Shown piece after piece: positions 23,316 through 28,685 of a stretch of 28,685 nt of DNA; position 1 is the stretch's first letter; the number at the start of each line of letters is the position of its first letter. Source of the stretch: SIG437 sp045648985 (GTDB lineage Bacteria > Bacillota > Clostridia > UBA1381 > UBA9506); NCBI GenBank assembly GCA_045648985.1, contig JAZROZ010000005.1, positions 1 to 28,685 on the forward strand, in the 5' to 3' direction. A model generated the notes under the pieces. The model was not told the DNA's origin. It searched no databases and saw nothing but the letters and a program-made list of their open reading frames with translations. A program made the position numbers and the translations under genes.

Positions 23316-24532
23316 TAAATGTAATCGGACTTGGTTATATTGGTTTACCTACGGCGCTTATGATGGCTTCTCACGGGGTAGAAGTGGTTGGCACAGATTA
23401 CAATAAAGAGCTTGTGGCGACGCTTAATGCCGGGAAAACAACTTTTGAAGAAGATGGCTTATCAGAACTGTTTTCCAAGGCTTTAGAAGGTGGGGTAAAG
23501 TTTACAACAGAGTATCAGAAGACGGATACGTATATAGTTTCTGTCCCAACACCATATGATAAAGCAAGCAAAAAAGTGGACCCTTCCTATGTGATTGCAG
23601 CTATCAAAGAAATTATGAGAGTCTGCAAAAGAGGAACAACGGTAGTAATTGAATCTACTGTTTCACCGGGAACTATTGATAAATATGTAAGACCGATTAT
23701 AGAAGAAAATGGTTTTGAAACAGGAAAAGATATACACTTAGTGCATGCTCCTGAACGCATAATTCCCGGGAATATGGTTTATGAACTTTTAAACAACAAT
23801 CGCACAATAGGTGCAGACAGTAAGGAAATAGGTGAAAAGGTAAAGGAGTACTATGCATCTTTTTGCAAAGGCGAGATAGTTGTTACAGATATCAAAACAG
23901 CAGAAATGACGAAAGTGGTAGAAAATACATTCCGCGCTGTCAATATTGCCTTTGCAAACGAACTTGCAAAAATTTGCCGATATGATAATATGGACGTGTA
24001 TGAAATAATCAAGATTTGCAATATGCATCCAAGAGTGAACATTTTGCAGCCTGGTCCGGGTGTTGGTGGACACTGTATAAGCGTAGATCCATGGTTTTTG
24101 GTTGGAGATTATCCGAGCCTTGCAAAAGTCATTGATGAATCAATGAAAACAAATGATAAAATGCCTGATTTTGTTTTAGGCAGAATATATGATATTATGC
24201 GTGAAAACAATATAAATGATTTAAATAGAGTCGGACTTTATGGCCTTGCATATAAAGAAAACGTAGATGATTTCCGTGAATCGCCAACGCTGCAGCTTCT
24301 TGAAAGTCAGGAAAGACATTTAGCTGAGCCACTTAAGGTCTATGACCCGTTTATAAAAGAGGATATTGTAAAAAATCAGTATCATAGCTTTGATGAGTTT
24401 ATTAATGACGTTGACTTTATAGTTATTATGGTAGGGCATAATGAAATTAAAGAGAATATGGAAAAAATCAAAGATAAGTTGATTTTAGACACAAAAAACA
24501 TTTGCAATCTTCCGGGTGTGTACAAGCTTTAA
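23312..24532 (+). CDS. wecC: Nucleotide-sugar dehydrogenase, UDP-N-acetyl-D-mannosamine dehydrogenase type
   Basis: A cytosolic NAD-dependent four-electron dehydrogenase of 406 residues. It oxidises C6 of a UDP-sugar to the uronic acid, with UDP-ManNAc to UDP-ManNAcA as the best match. GLGYIGLP (6-13) is the Rossmann loop, and TVSPGT and APERIIPGN (146-154) are subgroup motifs. Lys201 in EMTKVVENTFR and Cys255 in GPGVGGHCISVDPWF are the catalytic pair. The PGN after the PER motif and the GHCISVDPWF form favour the WecC group over UDP-glucose dehydrogenase, though related 4,6-modified sugars remain possible. The C2-epimerase that makes UDP-ManNAc is not in the window. It overlaps the pyruvyltransferase gene by 4 bases. 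This predicts an acidic polymer. Confidence 0.83.
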   Translation: MINVIGLGYIGLPTALMMASHGVEVVGTDYNKELVATLNAGKTTFEEDGLSELFSKALEGGVKFTTEYQKTDTYIVSVPTPYDKASKKVDPSYVIAAIKEIMRVCKRGTTVVIESTVSPGTIDKYVRPIIEENGFETGKDIHLVHAPERIIPGNMVYELLNNNRTIGADSKEIGEKVKEYYASFCKGEIVVTDIKTAEMTKVVENTFRAVNIAFANELAKICRYDNMDVYEIIKICNMHPRVNILQPGPGVGGHCISVDPWFLVGDYPSLAKVIDESMKTNDKMPDFVLGRIYDIMRENNINDLNRVGLYGLAYKENVDDFRESPTLQLLESQERHLAEPLKVYDPFIKEDIVKNQYHSFDEFINDVDFIVIMVGHNEIKENMEKIKDKLILDTKNICNLPGVYKL

Positions 24533-24557
24533 AAAAGTATTACTAGGAGTGTAATTT

Positions 24558-27554
24558 ATGAATTCACTAACTTCGCTATTTCTTTCGCAATCCTATCAGG
24601 ATACTTGGGACGACTATAATCGTTCTTTAACAAAAAAAGACTTTGCACGTTGGGACTATGTGATTTTAACAGCATCTAATGAAAAGCAGGCTGAAGGTTT
24701 TAAGCTGCAGATTGATGAAAGAATGAAAGCAGGTTTTTTGCCATCGGGCACACATTTTGCAGTTATTCCCGACCCTTGCGGCAAACGAGTGGGAAGTGGA
24801 GGAGCCACTTTAGGAGTAATTAAATATATAGCAGAGAAAACAGGTAAAAGTGACTTTTCAGACCTGAGAATTTTGGTAATTCACTCGGGCGGTGACAGCA
24901 AACGAGTTCCACAGTATTCAGCATTAGGAAAACTTTTTTCGCCTGTGCCGCATAGATTGCCAAACGGCAGATCTTCAACTCTTTTTGATGAGTTTATGAT
25001 TTGTATGTCTTCAGTCGCGGGCAGAATTAAAGAGGGAATGGTCTTGCTTTCAGGTGATGTGCTTTTGCTTTTCAACCCTTTGCAGATTGATTTTTCAAGC
25101 ACAGATGCCGCTGCAATTTCATTTAAAGAGAACGTCAAGACTGGTAAAAATCATGGTGTTTTTGCGATGGGCGAAAATGGATACGTAGCAAAATTTTTAC
25201 ATAAACAGACAGAAGAAGCCCTAAAAGAACATGGGGCAGTAAACGAGCGTGGTCTGGTTGATATTGACACAGGCGCAGTAATTTTTTCAAGCAGTATGCT
25301 TAGCTCATTATATGGTCTTATTTCAGATAACGGTATTTTCGATGAGAGAAAATATAATAATATAGTAAATGATAAAGTGAGACTTTCGCTATATGGTGAT
25401 TTTCTCTATCCTTTGGCTGAAAAATCTACACTTGAAGATTTCTATAATGAAAAGCCTGAAGGAATATTTTGTGATGAGTTAAAGGCGGCACGGGCTAAGG
25501 TGTGGGAGACTCTTTTGCCGTACAAACTAAAGCTTTTGCGTCTTGCTCCTGCAAAATTCATTCATTTTGGAACAACAAAAGAGATTCTGGAGCTGATGGC
25601 AAAGGAGATAGAAAACTATAGCAACTTAGGTTGGTCAAAGGAAGTTAACAGCAGTATAGCCGGTGACGTTGCGGGCTATAACAGTATTTTGTCACAAAAA
25701 GCAAAGGTGGGGATAAACTGCTATTTAGAGACGAGTCATATCCATTCATCTGTAACCTTAGGTAACAACGTACTACTATCGTATATAGATATAAAAAATG
25801 TCACAATTCCAGATGATGTGGTAATGCACGGCTTAAAACAAAAAGATGGCAAGTTTGTAGTGCGTATCTATGGAATAAATGATAACCCTAAAAACATATT
25901 AGAAGATGGCTGTACCTTCTTTAATACAACATTTTCTGACTTTATCAGAAAGAATAATATTAATATTTCAGATGTCTGGGACACAGAGGAACATTCGCTC
26001 TGGCAAGCTAATATCTATCCCGCTTGTGATACAATTGAAGAAGCGGTTAAGGCTTCATTGAACCTTTATGAAATGGCACAAGGTAATGGAGACAGTGATG
26101 CTTGGCTTTCTGCTAATCGCAAGAGCCTTTGCTCAGGGTTTAATGATGCAGACTCAAACGCGATTATAGAATGGGATAGCAGGATGCAGGAACTTGTAAA
26201 AATTGACAGACTGATAAAGTCAATCGAAAGTGGCAAACCTGCGAGCGAGCTTGCAAATGAATTTAATTTATCTTCGCTTACAAAGATTCAGCAAAAGTGG
26301 ATTGAAAGTATGCTTAAGACAGCTGATTTTCCTGAGAAAATGCGAATTAACTACTATGTAGGAAAAGCGCTGGGGGATATAGAGGGAGAAAAATATATTA
26401 CGGCTTACTTTAAATGTATTCAGGAGGCAATACTTCAAAATACCTTAAAGGATGTAAGGTATAACGATACCTGCAAAATAGTGAAAGATATACATTCTGT
26501 CAAACTGCCGCTCAGAGTAAATTGGGGAGGTGCGTGGAGTGACACTCCGCCATATTGCCTAGAAAATGGCGGAACGGTTTTAAATGCTGCTATTTTATTA
26601 AACGGCGAAAAACCTGTTGAAGTAACGCTTAAGAAGATAGAAGAAAAGAAAATTGTGTTTGACAGTCGTGATATGGATGTTCACGGCGAATTTGATAAAA
26701 TTGAACCGTTGCAGAAAACAGGTGACCCGTATGATCCGTTTGCACTTCAAAAAGCAGCTTTAGTTGCCTGCGGAGTTATACCTCAAGAAGGCGGAAATCT
26801 TGATGAGATTTTAACCAGACTTGGTGGCGGATTTATAATGAATTCAGAAGTGACAGGAGTACCAAAAGGCAGTGGACTTGGCACAAGCTCAATTTTGTCT
26901 GCAGCCTGTGTGAAAGCAATATTTGATTTTGTCGGTGTATCATATACACAAAATGAGTTATACAGCTATGTTTTGTGTATGGAACAGATTATGTCAACAG
27001 GCGGCGGCTGGCAAGATCAGGTGGGAGGACTTTCAAATGGAATTAAATATAGCACATCAAAGCCTGGGATAAAGCAACAAATTAATGTTGACTATGTTAA
27101 TATTTCGGACAAAACGAAAAAAGAGCTATCAAGCCGATTTGCACTTATCTATACTGGACAAAGGAGATTAGCACGAAATATTCTTCGTGATGTTGTTGGC
27201 AGATATGTCGGAAATGAACCAGATTCACTAAAAGCATTGGCTGAGATACAAACACTTGCACAAAGAATGAAATGTGAGCTTGAAAGCGGAAATGTTGATG
27301 CTTTTGCAGAACTTTTAGATCGTCATTGGGAGTTGTCAAAAAAAATAGACAAGGGAAGCACTAACACCTTAATTGACCATATTTTCCTGTCGGTAGATGA
27401 CTTGATTGATGGTAAGCTTGCCTGTGGTGCGGGCGGCGGTGGTTTTTTGCAGATAGTACTTAAGAAAGGCATAACTAAAAAAGATATTCATAATAGGCTT
27501 AAAGATGTTTTTGGAGACAGTGACATTGATATCTGGGATTGCACATTAGTTTAA
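24558..27554 (+). CDS. fkp: Bifunctional L-fucokinase / L-fucose-1-phosphate guanylyltransferase
   Basis: A cytosolic salvage enzyme of 998 residues. L-fucose plus ATP gives beta-L-fucose 1-phosphate, which with GTP gives GDP-L-fucose. The N-terminal half (about 1-480) is the pyrophosphorylase: CGKRVGSGGATL (74-85) and IHSGGDSKRVPQYSALGKLF (108-127) match the nucleotide-binding motifs of Bacteroides Fkp, with a left-handed beta-helix region around 370-440. The C-terminal half (about 640-998) is a GHMP kinase: PLRVNWGGAWSDTPP (651-665), PKGSGLGTSS (769-778) as phosphate loop, GGGWQDQVGG (815-824) with catalytic Asp820, and CGAGGGGF (956-963). No break is visible and the length fits. It is the last gene of the operon, with AGGAG before the ATG and a perfect terminator 9 bases after the stop. 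Its presence means GDP-fucose is made from free fucose. Confidence 0.92.
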   Translation: MNSLTSLFLSQSYQDTWDDYNRSLTKKDFARWDYVILTASNEKQAEGFKLQIDERMKAGFLPSGTHFAVIPDPCGKRVGSGGATLGVIKYIAEKTGKSDFSDLRILVIHSGGDSKRVPQYSALGKLFSPVPHRLPNGRSSTLFDEFMICMSSVAGRIKEGMVLLSGDVLLLFNPLQIDFSSTDAAAISFKENVKTGKNHGVFAMGENGYVAKFLHKQTEEALKEHGAVNERGLVDIDTGAVIFSSSMLSSLYGLISDNGIFDERKYNNIVNDKVRLSLYGDFLYPLAEKSTLEDFYNEKPEGIFCDELKAARAKVWETLLPYKLKLLRLAPAKFIHFGTTKEILELMAKEIENYSNLGWSKEVNSSIAGDVAGYNSILSQKAKVGINCYLETSHIHSSVTLGNNVLLSYIDIKNVTIPDDVVMHGLKQKDGKFVVRIYGINDNPKNILEDGCTFFNTTFSDFIRKNNINISDVWDTEEHSLWQANIYPACDTIEEAVKASLNLYEMAQGNGDSDAWLSANRKSLCSGFNDADSNAIIEWDSRMQELVKIDRLIKSIESGKPASELANEFNLSSLTKIQQKWIESMLKTADFPEKMRINYYVGKALGDIEGEKYITAYFKCIQEAILQNTLKDVRYNDTCKIVKDIHSVKLPLRVNWGGAWSDTPPYCLENGGTVLNAAILLNGEKPVEVTLKKIEEKKIVFDSRDMDVHGEFDKIEPLQKTGDPYDPFALQKAALVACGVIPQEGGNLDEILTRLGGGFIMNSEVTGVPKGSGLGTSSILSAACVKAIFDFVGVSYTQNELYSYVLCMEQIMSTGGGWQDQVGGLSNGIKYSTSKPGIKQQINVDYVNISDKTKKELSSRFALIYTGQRRLARNILRDVVGRYVGNEPDSLKALAEIQTLAQRMKCELESGNVDAFAELLDRHWELSKKIDKGSTNTLIDHIFLSVDDLIDGKLACGAGGGGFLQIVLKKGITKKDIHNRLKDVFGDSDIDIWDCTLV

Positions 27555-27562
27555 TAAAGACT

Positions 27563-27600
27563 AAAAAGTTATAAAAACAATTGTTTTTATAACTTTTTTT
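27563..27600 (+). terminator. Rho-independent terminator of the polysaccharide operon
   Basis: A perfect 36-base palindrome (27563-27598, arms AAAAAGTTATAAAAACAA and its complement) ends in a run of seven T (27594-27600). It begins 9 bases after the fkp stop. Confidence 0.85.
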
Positions 27601-27645
27601 ATATTTGTTTTAAAATAAACAAATAATAAAAATGAGGTGATAAAC

Positions 27646-27729
27646 GTGAAAAATCACGTTAAAGCCTTCGGCGGATTTGATTGCCCATGCGATTTTTTTT
27701 TGCTTTTGCAAAAACGCATATGGGCATAA
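27646..27729 (+). CDS. Possible 27-residue small ORF (GTG start), doubtful
   Basis: GTG at 27646 with GAGGTGA about 6 bases upstream opens a frame of 27 residues, KNHVKAFGGFDCPCD followed by FFLLLQKRIWA. It has no recognisable family. Its second half coincides with a long hairpin (27682-27726), so the stretch may be a structured RNA or a leader peptide rather than a protein gene. Confidence 0.2.
   Translation: MKNHVKAFGGFDCPCDFFLLLQKRIWA
27682..27726 (+). other. Long imperfect hairpin 1
   Basis: TGCCCATGCG (27682-27691) pairs with CGCATATGGGCA (27715-27726) with a 2-base bulge. Inside it TTTTTGC (27697-27703) pairs with GCAAAAA (27708-27714) around TTTT. It lacks a 3' T-run, so it is not a standard terminator. 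Confidence 0.5.
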
Positions 27730-27741
27730 TTTCTACTATAC

Positions 27742-27804
27742 GCCTTGTCTGCCTACAAACAAGATGCGTATATATTTCTTTACTTTTTTTGTAGGCAGAA
27801 AGGC
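27742..27804 (+). other. Hairpin 2, covering the ribosome binding site of the next ORF
   Basis: GCCTT-G-TCTGCCTACAAA (27742-27759) pairs with TTTGTAGGCAGA-AAGGC (27788-27804): 17 base pairs with one bulged G and a 28-base loop. The right arm ends one base before the ATG at 27806 and buries its AAAGG Shine-Dalgarno-like sequence. Confidence 0.55.
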
Positions 27805-27805
27805 T

Positions 27806-27982
27806 ATGGAAATTTTTATGAAAGATAAATATGAAAATATCATAGGTGAAGATACAACAAAATACGGAGAATTTATTTCAAGCTTTGATGCATGGCTAAG
27901 CTTTGAACAGCAGAAAAGCCGCGCTGAGTATTTAGAGAACAATACTAAAAACAGTAAAACAGAGCAAATATTTCCTGAATAA
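27806..27982 (+). CDS. Small hypothetical acidic protein (58 residues)
   Basis: ATG 27806 opens a frame of 58 residues with an acidic, helical-looking composition: MEIFMKDKYENIIGEDTTKY, then SSFDAWLSFEQQKSRAEYLE, ending TEQIFPE. It has no membrane segment, no cysteine and no family I recognise. AAAGG lies only 2-3 bases before the ATG and inside the right arm of hairpin 2, so translation may be weak or regulated. A longer frame opening with TTG at 27677 would run through both hairpins and is unlikely. A possible sporulation promoter for the next gene overlaps its stop codon. Confidence 0.45.
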   Translation: MEIFMKDKYENIIGEDTTKYGEFISSFDAWLSFEQQKSRAEYLENNTKNSKTEQIFPE

Positions 27983-28007
27983 TCGGTTATTTCGGGCGCA
28001 AAATACT
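27977..28007 (+). promoter_or_regulatory. Possible sigma-G/F-type promoter of the spore-protein gene
   Basis: GAATA (27977-27981) and AATACTA (28001-28007) resemble the sigma-G -35 GHATR and -10 CATNHTA, with a 19-base spacer (usual 17-18). Spore-protein genes of this family are normally read by sigma-G in the forespore. No vegetative promoter is evident here. Confidence 0.35.
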
Positions 28008-28050
28008 ATTGAGGCTCACGCCTTAGAAAAATATCAAGGAGAATGTAAAA

Positions 28051-28296
28051 ATGAAAAAAGTAGTTCCAGAAGCTAAAGAAGCTCTTAACAGATTTAAAAT
28101 GGAAGTTGCAAACGAAGTAGGCGTTAACTTAAAGCAGGGTTATAACGGAGATTTAACATCTAAACAGGCTGGTTCTATTGGTGGCCAGATGGTTAATAAC
28201 ATCTGTCCCGTGCGAACTGTATTTTTCACTCGAAACAACCGTACTCTTGACGGTCATGTGCATAAAATCGGCTATGAATATAGGATAGTTATTTAA
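28051..28296 (+). CDS. Alpha/beta-type small acid-soluble spore protein with atypical C-terminus
   Basis: An 81-residue protein whose first 50 residues are of the alpha/beta SASP family, which coats and protects spore DNA. ALNRFKMEVANEVGV (11-25) is helix 1, with the germination-protease site Glu18-Val19-Ala20. YNGDLTSKQAGSIGGQMV (31-48) is the second conserved block. The family then normally continues with a basic/acidic helix (MVKKMIEMAE-like), but here residues 49-81 read NNICPVRTVFFT and end HKIGYEYRIVI, with no resemblance to it. Reading the other two frames past residue 50 did not recover the usual sequence. AAGGAG precedes the ATG and a terminator follows. Its presence marks the organism as a likely spore former. 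Confidence 0.82.
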   Translation: MKKVVPEAKEALNRFKMEVANEVGVNLKQGYNGDLTSKQAGSIGGQMVNNICPVRTVFFTRNNRTLDGHVHKIGYEYRIVI

Positions 28297-28300
28297 ACGA

Positions 28301-28338
28301 TTTACGCATAGTATTCAAAGCTATGCGTAAATTTTTTT
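28301..28338 (+). terminator. Rho-independent terminator after the spore-protein gene
   Basis: TTTACGCATAG (28301-28311) pairs exactly with CTATGCGTAAA (28321-28331) around a 9-base loop, followed by seven T (28332-28338). Confidence 0.9.
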
Positions 28339-28355
28339 AGAAAATTTAATTTTGT

Positions 28356-28396
28356 TGTTGTATTTTACTTAAAATTGTGATACAATAATTACAACA
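28356..28396 (+). promoter_or_regulatory. Promoter and likely operator of the toxin-antitoxin module
   Basis: TTGTAT (28358-28363), a 17-base spacer ending in TGA and TACAAT (28381-28386) form an extended -10 promoter. ATTGT-GAT-ACAAT (28374-28386) is an inverted repeat over the -10, and TGTTGTA (28356-28362) with TACAACA (28390-28396) brackets the whole promoter. Antitoxins of this family usually repress their own operon at such palindromes. Confidence 0.5.
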
Positions 28397-28417
28397 GATA
28401 TTAAAGGAGGTTTTTAT

Positions 28418-28663
28418 ATGCCAAATATCAGACCTGTTTCAGATTTAAGAAATTATGCCGAGGTATTAAAAGAAATTTCATTTGAAGAGCCTGTATTCCT
28501 TACAAAGAACGGCAGAGGCCGTTATGCCATTGTCGATATGGAAGAATACGAAAAAACAAAAGCTATTATTAAACTTATGGGCAAACTTGCCGAAGCTGAA
28601 AAATCAGCAAAAGAAAACGGATGGTTATCTAATGATGATGTAAAGGCTGCTTTGGGGGTATAA
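28418..28663 (+). CDS. Type II antitoxin, Phd/YefM family
   Basis: An 81-residue protein. MPNIRPVSDLRNYAEVLKEI (1-20) and EPVFLTKNGRGRYAIVDMEE (25-44) are the Phd/YefM DNA-binding fold. The C-terminal stretch (LAEAEKSAKENGWLSNDDVK) is the toxin-binding tail. The protein should neutralise a ParE/RelE-type toxin and repress the operon. GGAGG lies 8 bases before the ATG. The stop codon overlaps the next ATG (TAATG), the usual coupling in these modules. Confidence 0.9.
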   Translation: MPNIRPVSDLRNYAEVLKEISFEEPVFLTKNGRGRYAIVDMEEYEKTKAIIKLMGKLAEAEKSAKENGWLSNDDVKAALGV

Positions 28664-28685
28664 TGATGAAAATTCGAGTTACCCC
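28663..28685 (+). CDS. Start of the presumed ParE/RelE-family toxin gene (truncated by window end)
   Basis: Only the first residues, MMKIRVTP, are in the window. They open with an ATG that overlaps the antitoxin stop (a second ATG lies at 28666). The beginning is compatible with a ParE/RelE toxin, and a toxin is expected at this place, but eight residues cannot prove it. Confidence 0.4.

Noticed and set aside
27677..27805. TTG start giving a 101-residue protein ending in the 58-residue ORF
   Set aside because: The extra part runs through two long hairpins, is of odd composition and has no ribosome binding site.
1..28685. tRNA, rRNA, CRISPR arrays, insertion sequences, known riboswitches
   Set aside because: Looked for by eye on both strands; no cloverleaf, spaced direct-repeat array, transposase frame or known aptamer pattern was found. 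A covariance-model search was not possible.

Overview
The window looks like a chromosomal segment of a low-GC, spore-forming member of the Clostridia (Firmicutes). The evidence is the AT-rich composition, strong AGGAGG-type ribosome binding sites, a dnaA / S4-domain rlbA / recF / remB cluster of Firmicutes type, a DUF4364 protein, and an alpha/beta-type small acid-soluble spore protein. The sequence does not allow a genus to be named. A gut habitat is plausible from the L-fucose/L-rhamnose genes but is inference.

Layout. 1-576 (-): 3'-truncated secreted SH3-NlpC/P60 cell-wall hydrolase. 820-4898 (+): 6-deoxyhexose catabolism, with rhamnulokinase (rhaB), a tandem-domain class II aldolase and lactaldehyde reductase (fucO). 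4938-7901 (-): a GT2 polyprenyl-phosphate glycosyltransferase coupled to a GT-C-like membrane protein. 8018-8947 (-): cysteine synthase family enzyme. 9081-10263 (+): DUF4364 and TetR regulators. 10440-13246 (+): PutP-type sodium/solute symporter and an AI-2E family transporter. 13344-16297 (-): dnaA-rlbA-recF-remB, from which dnaN is missing. 16522-27554 (+): an eight-gene surface-polysaccharide operon. 27555-28300: a terminator, a hairpin-rich stretch with two tiny ORFs, and a spore-protein gene. 28358-28685: a Phd/YefM antitoxin and the first codons of its presumed toxin.

The most striking part is the polysaccharide operon. It begins with an L-fucose mutarotase (fucU) and ends with a bifunctional L-fucokinase / L-fucose-1-phosphate guanylyltransferase (Fkp type). 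Between them lie Wzy-like polymerase/ligase, Wzx-like flippase, FemAB-like acyltransferase, deacetylase-like, pyruvyltransferase and UDP-ManNAc dehydrogenase-like genes, but no glycosyltransferase. The arrangement suggests that free L-fucose is salvaged straight to GDP-fucose for a charged, modified surface glycan. Meanwhile the rhaB-aldolase-fucO set at the other end of the window can send the same kind of sugar to DHAP and 1,2-propanediol.

The second point of interest is the dnaA locus. dnaA abuts rlbA by 3 bp with no dnaN. No gyrB follows remB, and no rpmH or canonical DnaA-box cluster is visible upstream. The DNA-binding signature of DnaA also carries unusual residues. All statements come from reading the sequence; no database search, folding or GC-skew calculation was run.
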